Shown here: piece by piece, positions 1-7,969 of the stretch
Numbering within the stretch: position 1 is the stretch's first letter
Layout of the letters: the number at the start of each line of letters is the position of its first letter
DNA from: UBA6912 sp041611095
Lineage (GTDB): Bacteria; Actinomycetota; Acidimicrobiia; Spongiisociales; UBA5794
DNA length: 64,000 bases
Reading direction: 5' to 3'
Assembly (NCBI GenBank): GCA_041611095.1
Contig: JBFINP010000008.1
Location: 6,898-70,897 of the forward strand
Notes under the pieces: generated by a model
Seen by the model: only the letters and a program-made list of their open reading frames with translations
Databases searched by the model: none
What the model was told of the DNA's origin: nothing
Made by a program: the position numbers and the translations under genes

Positions 1-188
1 AAGGTCCCGCCGACCGGGCCGGAATCACGTGCCCGAGAGATCCGCGCCGTCGCCGGTGGCTTCGACTGCGAACAGGGGCCAAAGCACCTCCGGATGAGGA
101 GTACGTTGGATGGCAGCGTGACCTTCGGCCCTGGCCGCCCATCGGCGAACGCGAGCACTGTCGATGGGGAGTAAGTAGAGGAGGACGC

Positions 189-1622
189 ATGAAAGTCGGC
201 AGGATCTTCGCCGGCATCGGTGGGGCCCTCATCGCCCTGGTCGCGATCGGGCTCCTCATCGGAGGCGGCGCGCTCATGTGGGCCTACGGGACCCAGCGAG
301 ACGCTGACGGCTACATCACGTCGCAGCAATTCGAGTTGACGACCGCCAGCAACGCGCTGACGTCGACCGAGATCGATCTCGGCTCGGAACAGGGCGACTG
401 GTGGCCAACCGACCTCGCAACCGTGCGGATCAATGCGGAATCGCAGCTCGGAGACGACGTCTTCGTCGGTATCGGCCCCTCGGCCGACGTGGCCACGTAC
501 CTGGCCGGTACGGCGTACGAGCAGGTGACCGACCTCGGCCCGAGCACACGCGACATCACGTACGAGGCCGTCGCCGGTGAAGGCACGCCTACGGCGCCTG
601 GAGCGGAGACGTTCTGGGTGGCCTCGAGTGAGGGTGCCGGGGAACAGACGCTCACCTGGGAGGTCGACTCCGGGGAGTGGGCGGTGGTCGTGATGAACGC
701 CGACGCCACACCCGGGGTTTCCGTCGATATCGCGGCGGGCGTCCGCCTCGGCGTGCTGCTCGCCATCGCGGTCGGCCTGCTCATCGGCGGGCTCGTGTTC
801 GGCGGGTTCGCGGCCATGTTGCTCGTATGGGCCGCCCGCGGTGCAGAGGCCGAGCCGGATACGGCCGCCGTCCAGACGGCCGCGGCGGGCCGCTATCCCC
901 TGGTGCTGGAGGGGTCACTCGATCCCAAGCTCAGCAGAGGGTTGTGGCTCGTGAAGTGGCTGCTGGCTTTCCCCCACTTCATCGTGCTGGCGTTCCTATG
1001 GGTCGCCTTCGCACTGCTGACCGTCGTTGCCTTCTTCGCCATCTTGTTCACGGGCAGGTACCCGCGAGGGATCTTCGACTTCAACGTCGGTGTCATGCGA
1101 TGGACGTGGCGAGTGAGCTTCTACTCGTACAGCGCCCTCGCCACCGATCGATACCCACCGTTCACCCTGGCCGAGGTCGCCGACTATCCGGCTCACCTCG
1201 ACGTCGCCTATCCGGAGAAGCTGTCTCGCGGCCTGGTGCTCGTCAAATGGTGGTTGCTCGCCATCCCGCAGTACCTCATCGTCGGGCTCTTCACCAGTGG
1301 TTTGATCTGGTACACGACGGATCTCGGCAACGGCGACCAGATCCTGGAACTCGGCGGAGGTCTGATCGGATTGCTGGTGATCATCGCCGCCCTGGCCTTG
1401 CTGTTCACGGGCAGGTACCCGCAAGGCATCTTCGACCTCGTGATGGGCCTCAACCGCTGGACATTCCGGGTCGGCGCCTACGCAGCGCTCATGCGTGACG
1501 AGTATCCGCCGTTCCGGCTCGACATGGGCGGGAGCGAGTCGGGGATCGGCACTGGACCTCCACCGGCGGGCAATCGGGGAACGGACGCCGCCCCACTACC
1601 CACGGAGCTCGTTCAGAGCTGA
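189..1622 (+). CDS. DUF4389 domain membrane protein
   Basis: A 477-residue integral membrane protein of unknown function. A first membrane segment lies at about residues 8-32, followed by an extracytoplasmic region (about 36-180) and a second hydrophobic stretch (about 186-216). Two DUF4389 repeats then follow (about 235-330 and 335-450). Each repeat carries a paired hydrophobic hairpin, the signature FTGRYP.GIFD, an R-W-T-[WF]-R-V motif and a closing [DE].YPPF motif. The ATG is preceded by a strong GGAGGA Shine-Dalgarno. A shorter protein at 21101-21703 has only the two repeats, so this one is a DUF4389 core with an added extracellular module. The family has no established reaction. Confidence 0.88.
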   Translation: MKVGRIFAGIGGALIALVAIGLLIGGGALMWAYGTQRDADGYITSQQFELTTASNALTSTEIDLGSEQGDWWPTDLATVRINAESQLGDDVFVGIGPSADVATYLAGTAYEQVTDLGPSTRDITYEAVAGEGTPTAPGAETFWVASSEGAGEQTLTWEVDSGEWAVVVMNADATPGVSVDIAAGVRLGVLLAIAVGLLIGGLVFGGFAAMLLVWAARGAEAEPDTAAVQTAAAGRYPLVLEGSLDPKLSRGLWLVKWLLAFPHFIVLAFLWVAFALLTVVAFFAILFTGRYPRGIFDFNVGVMRWTWRVSFYSYSALATDRYPPFTLAEVADYPAHLDVAYPEKLSRGLVLVKWWLLAIPQYLIVGLFTSGLIWYTTDLGNGDQILELGGGLIGLLVIIAALALLFTGRYPQGIFDLVMGLNRWTFRVGAYAALMRDEYPPFRLDMGGSESGIGTGPPPAGNRGTDAAPLPTELVQS

Positions 1623-1629
1623 CGAGACC

Positions 1630-2169
1630 TCAATCGATCTGGCGAACGATGGCGGCGACGGCGCTCATGGCGACGGCGGTGTCGCCGCCACCGGGGGGAC
1701 TCACCAGCACGTGGTCCTCGGCGACAACGACGATGCGGCCCCGCACGTCGACGCCGCGGCCAAGGATCCGGACCTCCAAGCCCTCGACCTCCAGCATGCC
1801 GAGGTAGGCCCGAAGCGAGCCGAAGGTCCGGTCACCGCTCACGCCACCGGCGGTGCCTTCGAGGTGGACCGCATCGAGGCGGACGAGGTTGACCGCCACC
1901 ATCAGCTCTGGCGTGGTGAGGATCGCCAGGTCGCCTCGCGCCGCCTCCAGGGTCCCGGTGAAGCTATGGCCACCTGCGGTGAGCGTTGCGCGATCACCGC
2001 GCTGCATGCCCTCCCACAGGACGTTGACGAGGCTGCGGCGCCGGAGGCGCAGGGTCTCCGCATCGGTCTCCCAGGCCGCCATCTCGAGCTGCCACTCTCG
2101 GGCTCCGCTCCTCGCCACGTCGGCGAGATCGCCTTCGGTCGGGTCGGTGCCGTAGTCGCGGTCGTTCAT
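1630..2169 (-). CDS. Hypothetical protein, small beta-rich
   Basis: I do not recognise a named family. The 179-residue product has an acidic helical N-terminus (about 1-55), then a region of alternating hydrophobic strands and glycines (about 56-179). The second part reads like two small beta-barrel or Sm-like segments, for example GDRATLTAGGHSFTGTL and GLEVRILGRGVDVRGRIVVV. It lacks a signal peptide or membrane segment, so it should be cytosolic. It starts 21 bases downstream of the stop of the helix-turn-helix gene at 2191-2430 and is probably co-transcribed with it. A nucleic-acid-binding role is only a guess from the fold pattern and the neighbour. Confidence 0.75.
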   Translation of the reverse strand: MNDRDYGTDPTEGDLADVARSGAREWQLEMAAWETDAETLRLRRRSLVNVLWEGMQRGDRATLTAGGHSFTGTLEAARGDLAILTTPELMVAVNLVRLDAVHLEGTAGGVSGDRTFGSLRAYLGMLEVEGLEVRILGRGVDVRGRIVVVAEDHVLVSPPGGGDTAVAMSAVAAIVRQID

Positions 2170-2190
2170 GAGATCACCAGAGGCGCCGAG

Positions 2191-2430
2191 TCAGGCGTCG
2201 ACCTGCTCGTCCGCCTCCACGTCATCCGCAGTCCCCGGCTGGACGGGGAAGCTCCGCAGCCAGTCGAAGATTTCATCCCGGAAGAAGCGGAACGTCCGCC
2301 CGCCCGGCAAGCGGTAGGACGGGATCTGTCCTTCACGGGCCATGCGGCGGACGACCTGGATGTTCATACCGAGCAGCTCGGCGACCATGGCGGTGTCGAG
2401 GACGGGCGGGAACTCCTCGGTGTGATCCAT
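2191..2430 (-). CDS. Excisionase-family HTH DNA-binding protein
   Basis: A 79-residue protein with a single MerR/excisionase-type winged helix: VLDTAMVAELLGMNIQVVRRMAREGQ is followed by the wing IPSYRLPGGRTFRFFRDEIFDWL. This size and pattern match the BldC-like/excisionase DNA-binding family of actinobacteria. No integrase or att site is nearby, so a chromosomal regulator is more likely than a phage excisionase. The start has a TAAGGAG ribosome binding site. The upstream region is locally AT-rich, with a TAAGAT -10-like hexamer at 2457-2462 (minus strand) and an inverted repeat GTGTT-T-AACAC at 2465-2475 that could be an autoregulatory site. Confidence 0.85.
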   Translation of the reverse strand: MDHTEEFPPVLDTAMVAELLGMNIQVVRRMAREGQIPSYRLPGGRTFRFFRDEIFDWLRSFPVQPGTADDVEADEQVDA

Positions 2431-2464
2431 ACCGACTCCTTACATGGGACAAAGACATCTTACA

Positions 2465-2475
2465 GTGTTTAACAC
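2465..2475. promoter_or_regulatory. Inverted repeat upstream of the HTH gene
   Basis: The sequence GTGTT-T-AACAC lies just upstream of the putative -10 (TAAGAT, 2457-2462 on the minus strand) of the excisionase-family gene. Position and symmetry suggest an operator. No second copy was noticed, so this is tentative. Confidence 0.3.
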
Positions 2476-2494
2476 ACCAGGGCGTCGAATCGGG

Positions 2495-3049
2495 TCAGTC
2501 GGCGAGGGAGTCGAGGGCGAGGGCGAAGCGTGCCGCCATCGCACGGTCGTAGCCGACGAGGAGTACCAGCGACGGTAGCGGTTTCGAGGAGGCCCAGGCG
2601 GCCACGGTCGAGGCGATGACCTCGGTGGCGTCGTTCGCCGGGTAGCCGAAGATGCCGGCCGAGATCGCCGGTATGGCGATCGACTTCGCCCCGCGCCCGG
2701 CTGCGGTCTGCAGCGCCGCCATGACCGCCTCGGCCAGCGGGCGTGCGTTGTCCTCGCCCTCGACGAATCGAGGCCCGACGACGTGGAGGATGTGACCCGA
2801 CGGCATTTCGCCCGCCGACGTCACGGCGACTCGACCTGGGAGGAGCGGGCCGTGCTTGGCGACCCACGCGGAGGACTCGCGCTGCACATCGGGGCCGCCG
2901 GCGCGGGAAATCGCGGATGCGACGCCGCCACCGTGGACGAGGTACTCATTTGCCGCGTTGACGATGACGTCGACGTCGGCGGTTGTGATGTCTCCCTGGA
3001 CGGCGACAAGCCGGGTCGTGCCAACCGTCCGCTCGGTCAGCGTTTGCAT
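2495..3049 (-). CDS. Macro domain protein (ADP-ribose/O-acetyl-ADP-ribose hydrolase-like)
   Basis: A 184-residue stand-alone macro domain covering nearly the whole protein. Family hallmarks are visible: the start of the ADP-ribose pocket QGDITTADVDVIVNAAN, the glycine-rich loop HGGGVASAIS, and the phosphate loop IPAISAGIFGYP. Proteins of this class bind ADP-ribose and often de-acetylate O-acetyl-ADP-ribose or remove mono-ADP-ribose. The conserved N-A-A-N and GGG motifs suggest an active enzyme. It is a single minus-strand gene with a TAGCGT hexamer 8 bases before the ATG. A hairpin-forming inverted repeat lies over the expected -35 region, which suggests repressor control. Confidence 0.9.
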   Translation of the reverse strand: MQTLTERTVGTTRLVAVQGDITTADVDVIVNAANEYLVHGGGVASAISRAGGPDVQRESSAWVAKHGPLLPGRVAVTSAGEMPSGHILHVVGPRFVEGEDNARPLAEAVMAALQTAAGRGAKSIAIPAISAGIFGYPANDATEVIASTVAAWASSKPLPSLVLLVGYDRAMAARFALALDSLAD

Positions 3050-3057
3050 AGGTCGGG

Positions 3058-3063
3058 ACGCTA
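3058..3063 (-). promoter_or_regulatory. -10 element of the macro-domain gene
   Basis: TAGCGT (minus strand) lies 8 bases upstream of the ATG at 3049, and no Shine-Dalgarno is present. This fits a leaderless promoter like several others in the window. Confidence 0.4.
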
Positions 3064-3080
3064 CTAGATGCCGCCGAGTC

Positions 3081-3106
3081 GTGAATCAACCTTTTTGTTG
3101 ATTCGC
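3081..3106. promoter_or_regulatory. Inverted repeat upstream of the macro-domain gene
   Basis: Perfect 8-base arms GAATCAAC (3083-3090) and GTTGATTC (3097-3104) flank the loop CTTTTT. It sits 20 bases upstream of the TAGCGT -10, and the TTGATT within it (minus strand) could serve as a -35. An operator is more likely than a terminator because no gene ends here. Confidence 0.45.
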
Positions 3107-3243
3107 GCCGTCGCAACGGGGAACGGGTCGCCAAAAGGACCCTGATGCGCAACGGCAAAGGGTGGCCACGTCGGCAATCCCCGGGCTCGAAATGGGGGCC
3201 TTCCCCCATAGCCGCCGACCCGGTTAGAGCAGACGATGGAGGC

Positions 3244-3708
3244 ATGAGTGAGCACACCACCCGCCTCGCCCCCACCGTCGTGCTCGTGGCCGCCGGTGCG
3301 CTGATCATTCTCGCGATCGCCACCGTTGCGCTGGTAGGGCGGGATCGCATCGCCGAGTACGAAGCAGGGTCGCCGGAAGCCGCAGCGCAAACGTACGTGC
3401 GGTCGCTCTTCGAGGGGGACTACAAGACGGCGTACGGCCTCCTCGCCCCGGACCTCCAGCGTCGTTGCGAACCCGAGGACCTTGCGCTCCACACGGAGCT
3501 CGAGGACTCAACCGTGCACTTCACCGACGTCACCGAGCTCGAAGGTTCGGTGCGGATCGACCTGACGCTGACGGACACCGTCTACGGCCCCGGTGTCGTA
3601 CCGATGGGGAGGAGCGAGCACGGATCGCGTCTGGTGTTGGAACAGATCGATGGAGAGTGGCGCATCGCAGCGGCGGGATGGCCGCTCGATGCCTGTGACA
3701 GGAGATGA
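3244..3708 (+). CDS. Hypothetical membrane-anchored protein
   Basis: A 154-residue protein with one N-terminal membrane anchor (about residues 10-30). It is followed by an extracytoplasmic domain that reads like an NTF2/SnoaL or DUF4878-type fold (SPEAAAQTYVRSLFEGDYKTAYGLLAPDLQ, then a closing IDGEWRIAAAGWP strand). Such lipoprotein-like domains are common in actinobacteria and have no fixed function. The ATG at 3244 is preferred over an in-frame start at 3145 because GATGGAGG precedes it and the longer form would add a proline-rich non-conserved leader. It ends 4 bases before the DUF5671 gene, so the two form an operon. Confidence 0.75.
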   Translation: MSEHTTRLAPTVVLVAAGALIILAIATVALVGRDRIAEYEAGSPEAAAQTYVRSLFEGDYKTAYGLLAPDLQRRCEPEDLALHTELEDSTVHFTDVTELEGSVRIDLTLTDTVYGPGVVPMGRSEHGSRLVLEQIDGEWRIAAAGWPLDACDRR

Positions 3709-3712
3709 CGAC

Positions 3713-5413
3713 ATGTTCGGTTTCGTGAGCGCCCTGATTCCACTGGCCATCCTCGGCGCCATCATCTACGCGATCGTCGCCGCGGCACGACGACGGACTC
3801 GGGGGTCGGATGTGGGGAGATCCGGTGACGGCTTCTCCGTGCGCCGCCTGTTCGTCTACGCAATGGCGTTCGTCGCACTCATCGTTGCGTCCATCGGTCT
3901 CAGCGGCGTCCTCGGTCAGCTCCTGTCGACCGCAGCAGCGCGAGCGGACAACGAGCTCGCCGCACCCTTGGCGCTGACCGTTGTCGGCGTACCCGTCTTC
4001 GCCGGGCTCTTCCGCTCGATCCTCCGCATGCACGAACGTGATGCGGAAGCGCGGACGACGCTTGGTTGGGCGCTATACGTCAACGCCTCGGTCCTGACGG
4101 CCGGCGCCGTGAGCATCGGCTACGCCTTTGCAGTCGCCGACGGTGTCATACGCGACACCTTCGAAGGCGCCAACCTCGCCGGGCTCATCGTCTGGTTCGC
4201 CGCCTGGGCCCTGCATTGGTGGGCCTGGTCACGCATCCGACCCGAGATCCTGCCGACTGCCCAGCTCTGGGTGGCATCGGCGGCGGGCCTCTGGATCGGC
4301 GCCGGTGCGGTGGGCTACCTCATCGAAGAAGGGCTGCGCCGGCTGATCGAACCCTCGACGGTGTCGGCCGGTGGCTCGGGCGAAGACGCTGTCATGGCGG
4401 TCGCCGCCCTCGCCATCGGAGGTGCCGTGTGGGCGTGGCACTGGCTCCTGCATGGGCGGCAGGCTGCACGGGGTGCGGGCTGGCATGCCTACGTCTTGAT
4501 TCCGGGCGTGCTCGCCGGCCTCGTGACCGCCGTCGTCGGGGTGGCCACCATCGTCCACCTCACCCTCGTGTGGTTGGTTGGCGATCCGGGTTCGGTGAGT
4601 GCGGCCTCGCACTTCGCCGACGCCGCCCTCGGCGCTGCGCTCGGTGTTACCGGCGGCGGAGTGTGGTGGTACCACCGCACCATCGTCGGGCCCACGACGT
4701 CACGGGAGCGCACGGAGATCGACCGGGTGTACGACTACCTCGTTTCCGGAGTCGCCCTCGTCACGGTCGCCGTCGCCGTCGCCATCCTCGTGATCGCCTT
4801 CTTCGAAGTCATCGCTCCGGCCGCCGCCGGCAATGGAACCGGCGGAGGCACCAACACGCTGCTGGCCGCCGTCACCGCGTTGTTGGTCGGCGCCCCGATG
4901 TGGGCCCTGACCTGGCGCCGGGTGCACGCGATCACGGTGGGGAGCGATGACGAGGTGCGCTCTCCTTCACGGCGGACGTACCTGATGAGCATCTTCGGAG
5001 TCGGCGGCGCCGTCGCCTTCGGAGCGCTCATCGCCCTGCTCGTCGTGGTGTTCGCCGCCTTGTTCGGCGAGAGCGACGGAGAGGCCATCGCCCGCCAGAT
5101 CGACGTGCCAACGGCATTGCTCGTCACCACCGCGGTGATCGCCGCCTACCACTGGATGGTGTACCGGGCCGAGCGCGAGCGGGCGGCGCCCATCGTCACC
5201 CACGATGTGATCATCGTCGGCAGCGGCGCCCTCGATCTCGGCGACATCGCCCGCCGGACGCACTCCGACGTCCGGCTGCTTCGCCGGCTCGACATCGACA
5301 ATGGCGAGGGCACCGACGCAGATGCCATCGCCGCTGCGATCAAGAGCAGCACCGACCGGAAGATCCTGGTCGTGGCCGGCGACCACGAGGTCCATGTGAT
5401 CCCGTACGCCTGA
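3713..5413 (+). CDS. DUF5671-type polytopic membrane protein
   Basis: A 566-residue protein with about 13 hydrophobic segments. It begins with a short anchor and the block VRRLFVYAMAFVALIVASIG typical of DUF5671. Several repeats end in a tryptophan/histidine-rich turn (WALHWWAW, WAWHWLLH, WWYHRT, WALTWRR, YHWMVYR), which suggests internal duplication of a two-helix unit. The last 70 residues are soluble and may fold into a small alpha/beta domain. The ATG at 3713 is chosen because it has an AGGAG site 4 bases after the previous stop. Earlier in-frame ATGs would overlap the upstream gene by over 100 bases. Function is unknown. Confidence 0.82.
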   Translation: MFGFVSALIPLAILGAIIYAIVAAARRRTRGSDVGRSGDGFSVRRLFVYAMAFVALIVASIGLSGVLGQLLSTAAARADNELAAPLALTVVGVPVFAGLFRSILRMHERDAEARTTLGWALYVNASVLTAGAVSIGYAFAVADGVIRDTFEGANLAGLIVWFAAWALHWWAWSRIRPEILPTAQLWVASAAGLWIGAGAVGYLIEEGLRRLIEPSTVSAGGSGEDAVMAVAALAIGGAVWAWHWLLHGRQAARGAGWHAYVLIPGVLAGLVTAVVGVATIVHLTLVWLVGDPGSVSAASHFADAALGAALGVTGGGVWWYHRTIVGPTTSRERTEIDRVYDYLVSGVALVTVAVAVAILVIAFFEVIAPAAAGNGTGGGTNTLLAAVTALLVGAPMWALTWRRVHAITVGSDDEVRSPSRRTYLMSIFGVGGAVAFGALIALLVVVFAALFGESDGEAIARQIDVPTALLVTTAVIAAYHWMVYRAERERAAPIVTHDVIIVGSGALDLGDIARRTHSDVRLLRRLDIDNGEGTDADAIAAAIKSSTDRKILVVAGDHEVHVIPYA

Positions 5414-5449
5414 GCCCGGCGCCGTCGCGCACCGGAGGGTGGCGTCGTG

Positions 5450-5455
5450 TAGCTT
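5450..5455 (+). promoter_or_regulatory. -10 element, leaderless promoter
   Basis: TAGCTT ends 7 bases before the ATG at 5463. Together with the lack of a Shine-Dalgarno, it supports that start codon over the in-frame GTG at 5439. Confidence 0.4.
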
Positions 5456-5462
5456 CGGGCAC

Positions 5463-6311
5463 ATGGCTGAGCAGACGGGCCCTACCGGCGAGTTCGACAC
5501 CGACGAGGAGGATTGGGACAGCGGCGAGGGGGACGCCGAGCTACAGGATCCCGAACTTCAATTCGAGACGTCGAGCGCAACCCTCCGATCGCTGTGGGGC
5601 GAATGGATGTGCCGCAAGGGCGGGGACTGGGCCCGGTTCACGTTCTACGGGAAGAGCTGCGGATCCGTACCCAGCGTCGCCCACGAGGCCTTTGCGGCGC
5701 TCGAGGCGGCGCTCAAATCCACGGGCTTCACGCCCGCCAGCACGTCGGGAACGTACAACTGCCGGAAGATCGCAGGCTCGAGCAACTACTCGCTCCATTC
5801 GGCAGGGATCGCGATCGACGTCGACTGGAACAACAACCCGCATGCGCCGGGCGACAAGTACTCGGGGACCATCAAGGAACCCCAGGTGCGGGCGGTCCTG
5901 GCGATCAAGAACACGAAGGGCCGGTCGATCTTCACGTGGGGGGGCAACTGGTCGAAGCCCGACCGCATGCACTTCCAGCTCGACGTCGGACCTGACGATG
6001 TGGGGATCGATTGGGCCACGGTTCCGGGCGGCACGTCGGGATCGGCGGCGACGGCAGTGATCGAGAGCGGGGAGCAAGACGAGGAGGAACAGGTGCTGAA
6101 GAAGGGTGCAGGTGGCATGGCGGTGACGCAGTTCCAAAAGGCGCTCCTGGCCTGGGACCCGAAGTCGCTGCCTAAGTACGGCGCCGACGGCGATTATGGA
6201 AGCGAGACGGTGACCGCGGTCAAGGCATTTCAGAAGGCGGCCGGTCTCGAGGAGACGGGCAACATCGATGGTGTCACCGCAGCGCTACTCGGCCCCAAGA
6301 TCCCCGACTGA
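5463..6311 (+). CDS. M15-family peptidase with C-terminal peptidoglycan-binding domain
   Basis: A 282-residue protein. After an acidic N-terminus (about 1-45) comes a zinc D-Ala-D-Ala carboxypeptidase/endopeptidase domain (about 50-190). It shows the ligand pattern SLHSAGIAIDVDW (H..G.A.D) and the distal histidine in RMHFQLD. A peptidoglycan-binding type 1 domain follows (about 215-280, GMAVTQFQKALL ... YGSETVTAVKAFQ). The expected reaction is hydrolysis of peptide stems in peptidoglycan. I see no signal peptide, which is more like a phage endolysin or a protein released by lysis. The gene converges on the protease operon that follows, with a hairpin between them. Confidence 0.85.
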   Translation: MAEQTGPTGEFDTDEEDWDSGEGDAELQDPELQFETSSATLRSLWGEWMCRKGGDWARFTFYGKSCGSVPSVAHEAFAALEAALKSTGFTPASTSGTYNCRKIAGSSNYSLHSAGIAIDVDWNNNPHAPGDKYSGTIKEPQVRAVLAIKNTKGRSIFTWGGNWSKPDRMHFQLDVGPDDVGIDWATVPGGTSGSAATAVIESGEQDEEEQVLKKGAGGMAVTQFQKALLAWDPKSLPKYGADGDYGSETVTAVKAFQKAAGLEETGNIDGVTAALLGPKIPD

Positions 6312-6318
6312 CGTGCAT

Positions 6319-6333
6319 CCGGCCTGCGGCCGG
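6319..6333. terminator. Short GC hairpin between convergent genes
   Basis: CCGGCC-TGC-GGCCGG forms a 6-base-pair stem with a 3-base loop in the 23-base gap between two convergent genes. It lacks a T-tract, so termination is plausible but weak. Confidence 0.4.
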
Positions 6334-6334
6334 T

Positions 6335-7969
6335 TCAGCCGCTGGCGTCAGCCGCTACTGGTGGCCCTGCGCACTCCTCTTTGATGGCAAAGAACGACAC
6401 GCCTTCGTTGGCTTTGTAGAACTCGCCCCGGTGGTCGTTGAGCTTCTCGAGATGGTCGTTGCCCTTGTGATGCAGGGCGATGAGGTCCCACTCTCGGTTG
6501 AACACCGGGCTGCCCGAGCTACCGGGCTCCGTCGGCGCCCGGTAGTGAACGAGTAAGTTGTCGTGGTCTACCAGAACGTTGTCGTCGATCGAGATCTTGA
6601 GGTCCCCACCCAGTGGATGCCCCATGACGTACAACCGCTGATCGCCATCGGCAGCTGGCAGCCCGAAGGCCAGCGGCACCGGCGGCACATCGGGCGCCGG
6701 TGACGCGAGGCGCAGCACTGCACAATCGAGCTTCTCGGGATGCGACTCGTACAGGAGCTCCTTGACCGCGATCGGCTCGACGCCCTCGAGCATCGTGAAG
6801 TTCACCACCGCCTCCGGCGGCGTCAGCGTGCCGCGCATGTAGGGCGAGTTGCTCACCACATGGGCGTTGGTCACCGCCACGAGCTCGTCACCCCAGGCAG
6901 GGTTGAGGTCGCCCCCCCTGACCAGGAAGGCGGTGCCCATCCCCCGGCCCGTCTTGTTCTCGATCCGGGCAACCGTCTGCAGTCGCTCCATCGCCATCGT
7001 CCACCACTTGACCGTCACGCCACCGACGGCGCCGAACGTCTTCTCCAAGCCGCCGCTGCGGCTCTCGAACTCGTCCGTGGTCGGCGGCGGCTTGGCCACC
7101 TCGACACGGTGACCGTCACCGCGGTCCATCATGTTGGTCTTGAGCACGGTGAGCAGGTCACCCCACTCCCCCTCGGGTGACAGCTGCCAGACGTCTTCGA
7201 GCTGCCTCAAGGTGCCGGCGAGAGCGAACGCATCGACTCCGCTGTCCTCCACGTACGTCTTCAGCCACGCTCGCGCCTGATCGCCTTTGCCGAGCAACAA
7301 CGCCGCCTCCATGGCCGTTGCGGCATCCCAGGCCCTGGTGTCCCCCTCGAGCGCCAGACCTTCGACGTGTTTGAGGATGGCGCCGGCGATCTCCCCGGCG
7401 TCGCCGGCGTCGCCGACGTCCACGCCGTCGCGCTGCCCACGGTCGATCAGAGCCGCCAGGTTGATGCCGTGCCAGATCTGCGTTGCATCGGCGTCGTAGA
7501 CCTCCTTGTAGGCCGCGATCGCTCCGAGAAGCGCTTGGGCGGCGCCTGCGCCCTTCGGGTTGTCGATCTCGACGTAGCGATCCTTCAGGGTGCGTCCCAG
7601 CAGCCCGCGAAACTCCTTGCCCTCCTTCGACCCGAGCGGCTCGTTGGCGATCATCGTTTCGAGCAGCGTCTGTGCGGCGACCAGGCCGCCACCCTCGATG
7701 ACCGCCTGGGCGTACAGGCGCATGATGCGAGGCGAGGTGACGCCGCTTGCGACGAAGCAGTCCCCGAGCCGTTCCATGAGGCCGAACTCGCGCATCTTGC
7801 GCAGCAACAGCAACGCGGCCTCGCCCTCCGCTGGGTCGATCGGCTCCGGCGAGGCGTGCACCAGGTCGATGATGCGCTGCGCCGCCGCCCGGGCCTCGTC
7901 CTCGTCGTACGTCCGTGCTGCGATCCCAAGCTCCTCGACCAGGGCGGCGACGTCGTCGACCTCAGCCAC
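6335..7969 (-). CDS. TPR-module protein with C-terminal trypsin-like protease domain
   Basis: A 544-residue cytosolic protein with no signal peptide. Residues 1-270 are helical repeats, including a block at 122-174 (GLLGR.LKDRY ... HGINLAAL) that matches the TPR-like block of the first gene of this operon. Residues 335-520 form a trypsin-fold serine protease with an apparent triad of H370 (TNAHVV), D415 (LDCAVLRL) and S485 (GSSGSP). Family knowledge: trypsin-like domains joined to TPR or effector-associated domains occur in bacterial conflict and signalling systems, where the protease acts as effector or activator. It overlaps the hydrolase gene by 8 bases, so the two are translationally coupled. 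The substrate is unknown. Confidence 0.85.
   Translation of the reverse strand: MAEVDDVAALVEELGIAARTYDEDEARAAAQRIIDLVHASPEPIDPAEGEAALLLLRKMREFGLMERLGDCFVASGVTSPRIMRLYAQAVIEGGGLVAAQTLLETMIANEPLGSKEGKEFRGLLGRTLKDRYVEIDNPKGAGAAQALLGAIAAYKEVYDADATQIWHGINLAALIDRGQRDGVDVGDAGDAGEIAGAILKHVEGLALEGDTRAWDAATAMEAALLLGKGDQARAWLKTYVEDSGVDAFALAGTLRQLEDVWQLSPEGEWGDLLTVLKTNMMDRGDGHRVEVAKPPPTTDEFESRSGGLEKTFGAVGGVTVKWWTMAMERLQTVARIENKTGRGMGTAFLVRGGDLNPAWGDELVAVTNAHVVSNSPYMRGTLTPPEAVVNFTMLEGVEPIAVKELLYESHPEKLDCAVLRLASPAPDVPPVPLAFGLPAADGDQRLYVMGHPLGGDLKISIDDNVLVDHDNLLVHYRAPTEPGSSGSPVFNREWDLIALHHKGNDHLEKLNDHRGEFYKANEGVSFFAIKEECAGPPVAADASG

Noticed and set aside
1..188. Possible end of an upstream gene
   Set aside because: One plus-strand frame is open from base 1 to a TAA at 172-174, but 57 codons show no motif and no support, so no gene is called.
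2191..2430. Excisionase gene as a prophage marker
   Set aside because: No integrase, att repeat or other phage gene nearby; stand-alone regulators of this size are common in actinobacteria.
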